Assembly (NCBI GenBank): GCA_934597125.1
Contig: CAKTQM010000008.1
Location: 1 to 53,412, forward strand
Reading direction: 5' to 3'
Length of the DNA: 53,412 nucleotides
From: an uncultured Oscillospiraceae bacterium
GTDB taxonomy: Bacteria; Bacillota; Clostridia; Oscillospirales; Oscillospiraceae
The notes beneath the pieces are model-generated. The model saw only the letters and a program-made list of their open reading frames with translations. It searched no databases and had not been told where the DNA came from. Shown here in pieces: positions 1-8,175 of this stretch. The position numbers and the translations under genes are program-made. Numbering within the stretch: the stretch's first letter is position 1; every line of letters starts with the position of its first letter.

Positions 1-77
1 TCTTTTGAGAATGCTCTCGTGCCTTCTGGAGCTTCTGGCTCAGAACAAAAATTTGGCACTTGTTCAGTAGATATTAC

Positions 78-821
78 TTATGCCAATCCCGCCCACGTGG
101 CCAGAATTCCCACCACCTCGCGGCAGGCGTAGCCCGCGCCCAGAAACCAGGGGCTGAAACATCCGGCGGACTGCGCTTCCAACCCTGCCTGACGGGCAAA
201 TAATTGTCCCCGATACTGGTGGAAGTTGTCGCTGGCGATCACCACATGAGCGCTCAGACCGTTCTCTTTGATGATCTCCGCCGCGAACAGCAGGTTTTCA
301 CGGGTGTCGAAGGACTTCTCCTCGGCGTAGATCCGCTCCGGCGCGATGCCCATGGCGATCAGCGTCTGGGCGGCGCAGCCGCCCTCCGTCAGGGTTTCGC
401 TGGTACGATCTAACCCGCCGGTGGTGACGCATACCGCCTTGGGGTGAGCGGTGAGATACCCATAGGCTGCGTCGATCCGGCCCTGCAGCATCATGCTGGG
501 GCGGCCGTGATATACCTGACAGCCCAGCAGTACCACCGTCTCCGGCGCGTCATCGCCCCGGGGATGATCCGCCGCTGCCGCGCCCATCACGGCAAACACC
601 GCGATCGCCACCGCCAGCACCAGCCCCACGCCGGAGAGCACCACCGCCTTCACCCAGCGGGGCAGCCGCCGGAAAAAGGCGGGAAAGAAGCAATACGCCG
701 CCGCCAGCAGCAGCAGCGCCGCCGGCCAGAACATGCCCACATGGCATACGCCGATAGCCAGCGGCATCAAAAAGTAAACCACGCCCAGCAGGGAGAGGGT
801 GCCAAGGATGGGTAACAGCAT
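78..821 (-). CDS. YdcF/SanA-type DUF218 membrane protein
   Basis: The 247-residue product has three hydrophobic segments in the first 80 or so residues, then a DUF218 domain. The domain begins with VVLLGCQVY and carries the family features GRIDAA, TTGG, the ERIYAEEKSFDTREN block and VVIASDNFH. DUF218 proteins act at the cell envelope, but their biochemical reaction is poorly defined. The gene starts 3 bases after the udk stop codon, so the two form a minus-strand operon. The start is the ATG at 819-821, with a GGAG sequence overlapping the end of udk. Family assignment is confident; function is not. Confidence 0.85.
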   Translation of the reverse strand: MLLPILGTLSLLGVVYFLMPLAIGVCHVGMFWPAALLLLAAAYCFFPAFFRRLPRWVKAVVLSGVGLVLAVAIAVFAVMGAAAADHPRGDDAPETVVLLGCQVYHGRPSMMLQGRIDAAYGYLTAHPKAVCVTTGGLDRTSETLTEGGCAAQTLIAMGIAPERIYAEEKSFDTRENLLFAAEIIKENGLSAHVVIASDNFHQYRGQLFARQAGLEAQSAGCFSPWFLGAGYACREVVGILATWAGLA

Positions 822-824
822 AGA

Positions 825-1439
825 TCAATTCTCCGCAATGTGATTGGCGATGCGCTGCATGATCATATCCAGCGCGACTAAATTGTGACCGCCCTCCAGC
901 ACGATGATATCCGCGTATTTGCGGGTGGGCTCCACAAACTGCTCATGCATGGGCTTGACGGTGGTCAGATACTGGGTCACCACCGATTCCAGCGACCGGC
1001 CCCGTTCCTCCACGTCCCGCAGGGCGCGGCGCAGGATGCGCACATCCGCGTCCGTCTCCACGAAGATCTTGATGTCCAACAGATCCCGCAGCGCCTTGTT
1101 CTGGAAGATCAGGATGCCCTCCACGATCACCACCTTGGTGGGGCGGATCTCCACCGTCTCGTCGGTGCGGTTGTGGATGGCGTAGTCATACACAGGGCAA
1201 TGAATGGTCTCGCCCCGTTTCAGCGCTTTCAGGTCTTCGATCATCAGCTCGGTGTCGAAGGCGTCGGGATGGTCGTAGTTCTGGCGGCACCGCTCCTCAA
1301 AGGAACAGTTCTGGCGCTTATAGTAGTTGTCGTGATGCACCACGCTGATGTCATCGCCAAAGCGCTGGGCCAGATGCTCCGTCAGGGTGGTTTTGCCGCT
1401 GCCGGTGCCGCCGGCCACACCAATAAAAATCGTACTCAT
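825..1439 (-). CDS. udk: Uridine kinase
   Basis: Uridine/cytidine kinase phosphorylates uridine and cytidine to UMP and CMP in pyrimidine salvage. The 204-residue product has the usual family length. A Walker A motif GGTGSGKTT sits near residues 10-18, followed by the HHDNYYK block, DHPDAFD, and the VVIVEGI strand of the kinase core. It is the first gene of a two-gene minus-strand operon with the DUF218 protein. The ATG at 1437-1439 is preceded by a GGGAGGC-type ribosome binding site. Confidence 0.95.
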   Translation of the reverse strand: MSTIFIGVAGGTGSGKTTLTEHLAQRFGDDISVVHHDNYYKRQNCSFEERCRQNYDHPDAFDTELMIEDLKALKRGETIHCPVYDYAIHNRTDETVEIRPTKVVIVEGILIFQNKALRDLLDIKIFVETDADVRILRRALRDVEERGRSLESVVTQYLTTVKPMHEQFVEPTRKYADIIVLEGGHNLVALDMIMQRIANHIAEN

Positions 1440-1539
1440 GGGGAAAGCCTCCCTTGTATTATTCCCCTTTATTATAGGAACTCAACCACGGAAAAGCAAG
1501 AAAAGATGTAAAAAAATGATGAATTTCCATGTTTTTCAG

Positions 1540-1569
1540 TTGACGCGGCAGCCGCTTTTGGGGTATGAT
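1540..1569 (+). promoter_or_regulatory. Sigma-A-type promoter of the zinc-ribbon gene
   Basis: TTGACG (1540-1545) and TATGAT (1564-1569) are separated by 18 bases and lie about 45 bases before the start at 1615. Confidence 0.6.
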
Positions 1570-1614
1570 AGCAAAGTATTATCAAGAGTATGTCCTTTGG
1601 AGGGAAGAAACAGC

Positions 1615-2586
1615 ATGAGTCTCATTAAATGTAATAAGTGCGGAGAAGTGTTCTCCGACAGCTATAAAACGTGTCCTTTCTGCGTAGAAGATGAGGAATA
1701 CTACAACGGTAAAGTGAAAAAGCGCGGCCACCGCCAGCTGGAGAAAAAGAAGAAGGCACCCAGCATCGTGGGCCCTGTTCTGGTGCTGGTGCTGGTGCTG
1801 CTGGCCGGTGTGCTGGTGTGGGCCTTTGCCGGTGACACCGTGCGGGGCTGGTTCGGCGGCGAAAAGCCCACGGACAACGACCCCGGCACCACCCAGCAGA
1901 CGCCTGACACGCCGCCGGAGGATGTGACGGATAACCAGCCGGTGGTGAAGGCTCTGGCGCTGGATCACATGTCGCTGCTGATGGCCCCCGGCGAGAGTCA
2001 GAAGCTGACCGCCTCCGGCGGCAGCGGTGAGAGCTATCAGTGGATCACCAGTGATTCCGATGTACTGAAGGTGGCCGACGACGGCACCATCTCTGCCCAG
2101 GCGGAGGGCAGCGCCGTCATCACCGTCACCTGCGGCGAGGAGAGTGTGGCCTGCGCCGTCACCGTCCAGAAGAAGGCGGACACCAATACAAATACCAACA
2201 CAAACACAAATACAAATACCAACACGAATACCAATACCAACGAGCCGAACACGAATACGAACACAAACACGAATACCAATACCAACACCAACAACGGCAA
2301 CACCAACACCAGTTCTTCTTTGAAGAACCTGAAGATCAAGACCATGTACGGTACGTATCTGGATAAGAACCCCGACGGTCAGTTTGACATGACCATCAAC
2401 AGGGGCGATCCCGATTGCGAGCTGACGCTGGAGGGCGTTACCGGCACCGCCAAGTGGAAGAGCTCCGACACCAACGTGGTGAAGGTCAGCGAGACCGGCA
2501 CGCTGCAGCGCGTGGGCTCCGGCACCGCCACCGTCACCATCACGCTGGGCAGCTCCACGGCCGAGATCCTGGTGCGCGTCAACTGA
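1615..2586 (+). CDS. Zinc-ribbon membrane protein with two Ig-like (Big2) domains
   Basis: The 323-residue product starts with a cytoplasmic zinc ribbon (CNKC and CPFC pairs, residues 6-23). A basic stretch and one membrane segment (about 50-70) follow. Outside the membrane comes an acidic Pro/Thr linker, a Big2-like domain (about 115-188), a Thr-Asn dipeptide tract (190-232) and a second Big2-like domain (about 237-323). The start is the ATG at 1615, because GGAGGG lies just upstream; an in-frame extension upstream lacks such a site. Big2 domains are common in bacterial surface proteins, so a sensor or envelope-binding role is possible but unproven. A promoter and a terminator flank it, so it is monocistronic. 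Confidence 0.8.
   Translation: MSLIKCNKCGEVFSDSYKTCPFCVEDEEYYNGKVKKRGHRQLEKKKKAPSIVGPVLVLVLVLLAGVLVWAFAGDTVRGWFGGEKPTDNDPGTTQQTPDTPPEDVTDNQPVVKALALDHMSLLMAPGESQKLTASGGSGESYQWITSDSDVLKVADDGTISAQAEGSAVITVTCGEESVACAVTVQKKADTNTNTNTNTNTNTNTNTNTNEPNTNTNTNTNTNTNTNNGNTNTSSSLKNLKIKTMYGTYLDKNPDGQFDMTINRGDPDCELTLEGVTGTAKWKSSDTNVVKVSETGTLQRVGSGTATVTITLGSSTAEILVRVN
2182..2310 (+). repeat. In-frame hexanucleotide Thr-Asn tract
   Basis: Repeats of the type ACNAAY encode an almost pure Thr-Asn tract of 43 codons, interrupted by Glu-Pro-Asn and Asn-Asn-Gly-Asn. Codon third positions vary between units. Changes in unit number would alter linker length without shifting the frame. Confidence 0.9.
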
Positions 2587-2600
2587 GAAAATAAGACACC

Positions 2601-2630
2601 GGAAAGCAGCGGCGCCGCCGCTGCTTTTCC
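2601..2630 (+). terminator. Rho-independent terminator
   Basis: A GGAAAGCAGCGGC arm pairs with GCCGCTGCTTTTCC, placed 15 bases after the stop of the zinc-ribbon gene and followed by a T-containing tract. Confidence 0.75.
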
Positions 2631-2641
2631 GTTTGCCCGCC

Positions 2642-2670
2642 TTGTCAAACGTTCCACCCTGTGCTATAAT
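2642..2670 (+). promoter_or_regulatory. Promoter of the ABC exporter operon
   Basis: TTGTCA (2642-2647), a 17-base spacer and a consensus TATAAT (2665-2670) lie 35 bases before the exporter start. Confidence 0.75.
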
Positions 2671-2705
2671 CAAAACTGGAAAATTATCTGCAGAAAGGAA
2701 CGCCC

Positions 2706-4478
2706 ATGACCACGCAGGATTATCGTACCCACAGTCCGCTGCGGATCTTCTTGAGCTATTTCAAGCCGCACCGGAAGCTGTTCGCGCTGGATATCAGCTG
2801 CGCCATCCTCATCGCCATGGTGGATCTGGCCTTTCCGCTGGTCAGTCGCGAGGCGCTGTATCAGTGGCTGCCGGAGAAGAACTACCGTGTGTTCTTCTCC
2901 GTTATGGCCGTTGTGGCGCTGGCCTTTGTGCTGCGGGCGGTACTCTATTATATTGTCACCTACTGGGGCCATACCTTTGGCATACGGGTAGAGGCGGATA
3001 TCCGGCGGGATCTGTTCCACCATATGCAGATGCTGGGCTTTGATTTCTATGACCGCAACCGCACGGGACAGTTGATGAGCCGTCTGACCACCGACCTGTT
3101 CGAACTGACGGAGCTGGCCCACCACGGGCCGGAGGATCTGACCATCTCTCTTATCACCATTGTGGGCGCGCTGGCGGTGATGTTCACCATCGAATGGCGC
3201 ATGGCCCTGATCGTCATGGCTATCATTCCCGTGTTTCTGGTGGTGCTGATGCTGCTGCGGGGCGACATGAGCCGCGCCTCCGTGGCCGCCAAGCAGAAGA
3301 CCGGCGCCATCAACGCCGAGATTGAATCCGGCCTCAGCGGTATCCGCACCGTCAAGGCTTTCGGCAATGAAACCATCCAGCAGCAGCGGTTCGACTGCGC
3401 CAACGAGACCTTCAAAACCGCCAAACGGGGCTTTCATAAGGAGATGGGCCGGTTCAACGCCACCATGGAGCTGTTCGTTACGCTGCTGAACGTGGCGGTC
3501 ATCGCCGGCGGCGGCTGGCTGATGATGGGCGGGCGCATGGATTACGTGGATCTTATCACCTTCAGCCTGTATATCACCACCTTCATCACCCCTGTCCGCA
3601 AGCTGGCCAACTTTGCCGAGCTGTTTTCCAACGGCTTCGCGGGGCTTCACCGCTTTATCGAACTGATGGGCACCGACCCCACCATTGCCGACGCACCTGA
3701 CGCCGCGGCCATGCCCCATATCCGCGGCGCGATGGATGTAGACAACGTCTGCTTTACCTACGACGGCGCCGAGGAGGTGCTCCACGATGTGACCCTTCAC
3801 GTGGCGGTGGGGGAGACGGTGGCGGTGGTGGGCCCCTCCGGCGGTGGAAAATCCACCCTGTGTCAGCTGATCCCCCGCTTTTACGATGTGACGGCGGGGC
3901 GGATCTCCGTTGACGGCGTGGACGTGCGCCATATCCGGTTAGACGATCTGCGCCGCGCCATCGGCGTGGTGCAGCAGGATGTGTTCCTCTTTGTCGGCAC
4001 CGTGCGGGAGAATATCCGCTATGGCCGCCCCGACGCCTCCGACGCGGAGGTGGAGGCCGCCGCCCGCCGCGCCGAGATCTATGACGACATCCTATCTATG
4101 CCCCAGGGCTTTGACACCTACGTGGGTGAGCGGGGCGTGCTGCTGTCCGGCGGACAGAAGCAGCGTGTCGCCATCGCCCGGGTGTTTTTGAAGGATCCGC
4201 CCATCCTGATACTGGACGAGGCCACCTCCGCTCTGGACAGCGTCACCGAGGCGCGGATCCAGCACGCCTTCGATCAGCTCTCCCGCGGCCGCACTACCCT
4301 CATCATCGCCCACCGGCTCAGCACGATCCGTAGTGCTGACCGTATTTTGGTGGTACAGGAGGGCCGCATCGCGGAGCAGGGCGGCCATGAGGAATTGTTA
4401 GCAAAGCAGGGCGCCTACGCCCGCTTGTATCATACGCAGAATTTGGGGGAATGGAACCATGAAACAGGAGAAAATTGA
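2706..4478 (+). CDS. ABC exporter, fused permease and ATPase (MsbA/LmrA type)
   Basis: The 590-residue half-transporter has an N-terminal six-helix membrane domain (about 15-320) and a C-terminal nucleotide-binding domain. Visible motifs are Walker A GPSGGGKST (about 376-384), a VVQQDVFLF Q-loop, the LSGGQKQR signature, Walker B ILILDEATSALD and the IAHRLST H-loop. Such proteins work as dimers and export lipids or drugs; the substrate cannot be read from sequence. Only one subunit is encoded here, so a homodimer is likely. The 3' end overlaps the DUF896 gene by 20 bases, indicating coupled translation. Confidence 0.93.
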   Translation: MTTQDYRTHSPLRIFLSYFKPHRKLFALDISCAILIAMVDLAFPLVSREALYQWLPEKNYRVFFSVMAVVALAFVLRAVLYYIVTYWGHTFGIRVEADIRRDLFHHMQMLGFDFYDRNRTGQLMSRLTTDLFELTELAHHGPEDLTISLITIVGALAVMFTIEWRMALIVMAIIPVFLVVLMLLRGDMSRASVAAKQKTGAINAEIESGLSGIRTVKAFGNETIQQQRFDCANETFKTAKRGFHKEMGRFNATMELFVTLLNVAVIAGGGWLMMGGRMDYVDLITFSLYITTFITPVRKLANFAELFSNGFAGLHRFIELMGTDPTIADAPDAAAMPHIRGAMDVDNVCFTYDGAEEVLHDVTLHVAVGETVAVVGPSGGGKSTLCQLIPRFYDVTAGRISVDGVDVRHIRLDDLRRAIGVVQQDVFLFVGTVRENIRYGRPDASDAEVEAAARRAEIYDDILSMPQGFDTYVGERGVLLSGGQKQRVAIARVFLKDPPILILDEATSALDSVTEARIQHAFDQLSRGRTTLIIAHRLSTIRSADRILVVQEGRIAEQGGHEELLAKQGAYARLYHTQNLGEWNHETGEN

Positions 4479-4668
4479 CCGCATCAACGAACTGGCCCGC
4501 AAGGCCAAGGCCGACGGTCTGACCGTCGAGGAAGAGGCCGAGCGGGAGGCTCTGCGGCTGGAGTATAAGGAGGCCATCCTGAGCAGCCTGCGCAGCCATC
4601 TGGACAACACATGGATCGTGGACGAAAAGGGCAACAAGCGGAAGCTGCAGCCCAAGGGGGAGAAATAA
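4459..4668 (+). CDS. DUF896 (UPF0291, YnzC-like) small protein
   Basis: The 69-residue product opens with KIDRINELARKAKADGLT, followed by EREALRLEY. This is the two-helix arrangement of the DUF896/YnzC family, small cytoplasmic proteins of Bacillota with no firmly established role. It overlaps the exporter gene by 20 bases, and its stop codon shares one base with the next start (TAATG). Translation of all three genes is therefore probably coupled. Confidence 0.88.
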   Translation: MKQEKIDRINELARKAKADGLTVEEEAEREALRLEYKEAILSSLRSHLDNTWIVDEKGNKRKLQPKGEK

Positions 4669-5930
4669 TGGAATATCACTATGACTATCGCAACGGCGAA
4701 AACGGCAGCGATCCCAAGCCGCCCGCGCCCAATAAACCCAACGGCCAGCAGGACAACGACTTCGGCGCGTGGGTGCTGATCGGCGTCATGTTCCTGGTGG
4801 CGTGGCCGGTGGGTCTGATTTTGCTGATCAAAAAGCTCACCGATAACCCGCAGAAGCTCAAGAAAGCCGCCTCTGACACGGCGGCGCGTGTCCGTGCCGC
4901 CAGTGCCCAGCAGCAAAAGCCCCAGCAGACAGCCCAGAGCGCGTCCCAGCCCCAGAAGAAGCCCAGCGCCGTTAAGAACATCACCAAAACACCCCAGCCC
5001 TCCGCCGGCGGCGCCCGCGCCTTGAAGATCATCGGCATCGTGCTGGCGGCTTTGGGCGGCGCAGCGCTGCTGAACGTGGCGGCCAACGACCTGGGCTACG
5101 CCATCCAGTACAGTGAATGGTGGTACTTCCTGCGGCAGCTGTTTTATCCCGCGGGCCTGCTGGCCGGCGGACTGTCGCTGCTGATCGGCGGCGGCGTCAT
5201 GAACCGCCGGATGCGCCGCTACGCCAAGTATCTGGCCTGCGCCGGAGAGCGGGACGCCATCCCCCTGGCTCACCTGATGAAAGCCGCCGACGTGGGCGAG
5301 AGCAAGGCCGAGCGGGATCTGGAGGCCATGATCGAAAAGGGCATGTGGGGCCCTACCGCCTATCTGGATCGGGGCAACGACATGCTGTTCCGCTCTCAGG
5401 ATGCCGCCAACGCCTACTTCGCCGCCAGGCGCGCCGCCGCCCCCGTCAACGTCATGGCTCAGCCTCAGGCGGAGGGCTATGAGGGCATGCTGCAGGCTAT
5501 CCGCCGCGCCAACCAGCGCATCGACGATCCGGTGCTCAGCGGCAAGATCGACCGCCTGGAGGTTGTCACCGGCCAGATCTTCAAGGTCATTCAGGAGCAG
5601 CCCGCCAAAAAGGATAAGGCCGGTACCTTCCTGAACTACTACCTGCCCACTACCCAGAAGCTGCTGGACAGCTATGCCGATTTTGAGGAGGCGGGCGTCA
5701 GCGGCCAGAATCTCAGCCAGGCCAAGAGCCGCATTGAGGAGACCATGGATAACATCATCGCCGGCTTCGAGCACCAGCTGGACGACCTGTATCGGGATGC
5801 CGCCATGGATATCGACAGCGATATCCGCGTCATGGAGACCATGCTCAAGCGGGATACTTCCACCGTGGCCGATGACTTCGGCCTGGACGGCGGCACCGCC
5901 GTCCAGATGCCCGACACCGAGATCGAGTGA
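4668..5930 (+). CDS. XpaC-like (5-bromo-4-chloroindolyl phosphate hydrolysis family) membrane protein
   Basis: The 420-residue product starts at the ATG overlapping the DUF896 stop. It has a polar N-terminus, a membrane segment near residues 30-50, a Gln/Pro/Ala linker, and two further membrane segments near 118-140 and 150-185. Next is a winged-helix-like stretch with RYAKYLACAGERDAIPLAHL. The C-terminal third resembles the XpaC family, with FLNYYLPTTQKLLDSYADFE as its most typical block. XpaC was named for an indicator-dye phenotype; the true function is uncertain, and homologues often accompany TelA-like stress genes. None is seen here. Confidence 0.75.
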   Translation: MEYHYDYRNGENGSDPKPPAPNKPNGQQDNDFGAWVLIGVMFLVAWPVGLILLIKKLTDNPQKLKKAASDTAARVRAASAQQQKPQQTAQSASQPQKKPSAVKNITKTPQPSAGGARALKIIGIVLAALGGAALLNVAANDLGYAIQYSEWWYFLRQLFYPAGLLAGGLSLLIGGGVMNRRMRRYAKYLACAGERDAIPLAHLMKAADVGESKAERDLEAMIEKGMWGPTAYLDRGNDMLFRSQDAANAYFAARRAAAPVNVMAQPQAEGYEGMLQAIRRANQRIDDPVLSGKIDRLEVVTGQIFKVIQEQPAKKDKAGTFLNYYLPTTQKLLDSYADFEEAGVSGQNLSQAKSRIEETMDNIIAGFEHQLDDLYRDAAMDIDSDIRVMETMLKRDTSTVADDFGLDGGTAVQMPDTEIE

Positions 5931-5962
5931 AAGAGAATCGCCGCACGATCATAAAACAAGTC

Positions 5963-5991
5963 GAATGGGAGGGGCTCTGCCTCTCCCATTC
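5963..5991. repeat. 12-bp hairpin after the XpaC-like gene
   Basis: A GAATGGGAGGGG arm pairs with CCTCTCCCATTC with one G-T wobble; there is no T-tract. A related hairpin with a GGAGGGGCTCTGCC core occurs at 26027-26049. The rest of 5931-6147 holds nothing I recognise. Confidence 0.6.
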
Positions 5992-6147
5992 GGTAAACAC
6001 AGAGGGGTATGATAAAACCGATCATGGATGACGCGGTGGATAATTGACGAATTGTGATATCACCGGCGCTTGGCAGGTTGTGGATGTGCGTAATGTGCAG
6101 AATCTGATTGTCAAAAATAGCACTTAATCAGTGATCCAACAATTGAC

Positions 6148-6178
6148 AAAAAACGCTCCCCCGCGGGGAGCGTTTTTT
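6148..6178. terminator. Strong rho-independent terminator
   Basis: AAAAAACGCTCCCC pairs with GGGGAGCGTTTTTT around a CGC loop, separating the exporter operon from the heat-shock operon. It would work on both strands. Confidence 0.85.
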
Positions 6179-6220
6179 CTATTCCGTCACTTGTTCACAA
6201 ATAATTCAACTCTCCCCCTA

Positions 6221-6249
6221 TTGACATTCCCAACCGGTGGTGGTACACT
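6221..6249 (+). promoter_or_regulatory. Promoter of the hrcA operon
   Basis: TTGACA (6221-6226), a 17-base spacer and TACACT (6244-6249) lie directly before the CIRCE element, so repressor binding would cover the transcription start. Confidence 0.85.
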
Positions 6250-6252
6250 GAT

Positions 6253-6279
6253 TTAGCACTCAGGGATAACGAGTGCTAA
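6253..6279 (+). promoter_or_regulatory. CIRCE operator (HrcA binding site)
   Basis: A perfect TTAGCACTC - 9 bases - GAGTGCTAA inverted repeat matches the CIRCE consensus. It sits between the -10 box and the hrcA start. No second copy was seen before dnaK, so this site probably controls the whole operon. Confidence 0.97.
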
Positions 6280-6293
6280 ACGGAGAAAACGCT

Positions 6294-7343
6294 ATGGAAC
6301 TGACTGCCCGGAAAAAGCAAATATTGAAGATCCTGGTGGAGAGTTATATCGACACCGCCGAGCCGCTGGGTTCCAAGGCCATTGCGGAGCGCATGCCGGA
6401 AAAGGTCAGCTCTGCCACCGTCCGCAACGAACTGGCGGAGCTGGGCGACATGGGCTACCTGGAGCAGCCCCACACCAGTGCCGGACGCATCCCGTCCCCT
6501 CTGGGCTACCGCCTGTACGTCAACGAGCTGATGGAGCGCAAGCCCCTCTCCGACGAGGAGGCCCAGCGCATCAACGACACGCTGCAGCAAGGGTTGAAAG
6601 GCACCGATCAGGTCATCGCCAAAACCGGCCAGATGGTGTCCAGCTTTGTGGATTATCCCACCTACGCCGTGGCGGATCACACCGCCGAGGCCACCGTTCG
6701 CCGGTTCGAGCTGATCGCCGTGGACGATACCTCTGTTATCGCGGTGGTGATGCTGTCCGACAGCCGCGTGAAAAGCCGCCTGACCCAGCTGACACTCCCC
6801 CTGACCGCCGAGACCCTGCCCCAGATCAGCCACCTGCTGAACACCCATTTCACCGGCATCGCCGCCGGTGAGATGAACGCCCATCTCATGAATCTGTCCG
6901 ATCAGGTCAGCGGCCAGTGGTTCCTTCTGCTGAACCAGGTGGTGGACTACGCCGCCGAGCTGTTGAAGGAGACACAGCAGCACCAGGTGTTTACCAACGG
7001 CGCCAGCCAGCTGCTGAAATTCCCTGAGTTCCGGGACATTGACAAGGCTCACGACCTGATGCACTTCATGGTGGACAGCAAAGAACAGCTGCCTGTGCCC
7101 ACCGGCGGCAGCGGCATGCAGATCCTCATTGGGCCGGAAAACGTTAACGACGCCCTGAAAGAGAGCAGCGTGGTGGTAGCCAGCTATGACATTGGCGACG
7201 GCATGCGGGGCCTTGTGGGCGTGGTAGGCCCCACCCGTATGGATTACGCCGCCGTGGCCGCCCGCCTCAGCTACTTTGCCGAGAGCCTGACCCGCATGTT
7301 CGGCAAGCACCAACTTCCCCCAAAGGAGAATGATACGCCATGA
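6294..7343 (+). CDS. hrcA: Heat-inducible transcription repressor HrcA
   Basis: HrcA represses class I heat-shock genes by binding CIRCE. The 349-residue product has an N-terminal winged helix (LTARKKQILKILVESYIDTA, then EPLGSKAIAER and SSATVRNELAELGDMGYLEQ) and the PHTSAGRIPS stretch typical of the family, followed by the GAF-like dimerisation domain. The ATG at 6294 is chosen because it follows a GGAG site; the operator ends 15 bases earlier. The gene overlaps grpE by 4 bases (ATGA) and is autoregulated through CIRCE. Confidence 0.97.
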   Translation: MELTARKKQILKILVESYIDTAEPLGSKAIAERMPEKVSSATVRNELAELGDMGYLEQPHTSAGRIPSPLGYRLYVNELMERKPLSDEEAQRINDTLQQGLKGTDQVIAKTGQMVSSFVDYPTYAVADHTAEATVRRFELIAVDDTSVIAVVMLSDSRVKSRLTQLTLPLTAETLPQISHLLNTHFTGIAAGEMNAHLMNLSDQVSGQWFLLLNQVVDYAAELLKETQQHQVFTNGASQLLKFPEFRDIDKAHDLMHFMVDSKEQLPVPTGGSGMQILIGPENVNDALKESSVVVASYDIGDGMRGLVGVVGPTRMDYAAVAARLSYFAESLTRMFGKHQLPPKENDTP

Positions 7344-7921
7344 GCGATAAGAAGAAAAAAGACATCCCCGCCCAGGAGCCGGAAAAAGAACCCGCCGCCC
7401 CCGTGACGGAGGAGACCGAGACCACGGAAGTCCCCGCCGAGGAGGCCGCTCCCGAAACCTTCACCGTTACGAAAGAGCAGATGGAGAAGATGGAGGGTCT
7501 TGCCAAGCTGGTGGCGGACGTGAATGACAAATACCTGCGTCTGGCTGCGGAGTACGACAACTACCGCAAGCGCACCGCCAAGGAGAAGGAAAGCGTCTAC
7601 AACGACGCCAAGGCCGACACCATCAAGCCCCTGCTGGCGGTGTACGACAATCTGGAGCGGGGCATCGCCCAGTATGACGAGGCCGACGCTCACCGCCAGG
7701 GACTGGAGCTGATCCTGCGCCAGTTCAGCGAAGTATTGACTAAGCTGGGTGTCACCGAGATCGAAGCGCTGAACCAGCCGTTTGATCCGGAAAAGCACAA
7801 CGCCGTCATGCACGTGGAGGATGAAGCCGCCGGAGAAAACACGGTGGTAGAGGTGTTCCAGAAGGGCTTTGCCCTGGGCGATAAGGTGCTGCGCTTCGCC
7901 ATGGTGAAGGTAGCCAATTGA
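7340..7921 (+). CDS. grpE: GrpE, nucleotide exchange factor of DnaK
   Basis: GrpE releases ADP from DnaK in the chaperone cycle. The 193-residue product has a charged Glu/Pro/Ala-rich N-terminal tail, a long helix (about 50-100, with YLRLAAEYDNYRKRTAKEK), and a C-terminal beta domain with FDPEKHNAVM and VVEVFQKGFALGDKVLR, all characteristic of GrpE. Its start overlaps the hrcA stop by 4 bases. Confidence 0.96.
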   Translation: MSDKKKKDIPAQEPEKEPAAPVTEETETTEVPAEEAAPETFTVTKEQMEKMEGLAKLVADVNDKYLRLAAEYDNYRKRTAKEKESVYNDAKADTIKPLLAVYDNLERGIAQYDEADAHRQGLELILRQFSEVLTKLGVTEIEALNQPFDPEKHNAVMHVEDEAAGENTVVEVFQKGFALGDKVLRFAMVKVAN

Positions 7922-7935
7922 AAGGAGCGGCTGTT

Positions 7936-8127
7936 ATGAACGAAAAAAAGCTGTACCGCAACCCGGAAAATAAGATGCTGGCAGGCGTCTGCTCCGGCAT
8001 CGCGGACTATTTCAATATCGACCCCACGTTGGTACGTCTGGGCTGGGTGCTGTTCAGCCTGCTGGGCGGCAGCGGATTGCTGGCGTATATCATCGCCGCC
8101 ATCATCATTCCAGAACGTACCTGTTGA
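7936..8127 (+). CDS. Small PspC-domain membrane protein
   Basis: The 63-residue product is a single PspC domain: KLYRNPENKMLAGVCSGIA, then DPTLVRLGWVLF and a hydrophobic segment with GLLAYIIAAIIIP. PspC proteins sit in the inner membrane and are linked to envelope stress in other bacteria. The start is the ATG at 7936 after AAAGGAG. It lies 14 bases after grpE and 48 bases before dnaK with no visible promoter or terminator, so it should be co-transcribed with the heat-shock genes. Confidence 0.88.
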   Translation: MNEKKLYRNPENKMLAGVCSGIADYFNIDPTLVRLGWVLFSLLGGSGLLAYIIAAIIIPERTC

Positions 8128-8175
8128 ATCAGAAAATAAATAAATTGATATAAAGTATTTCAGGAGGCAATCATT

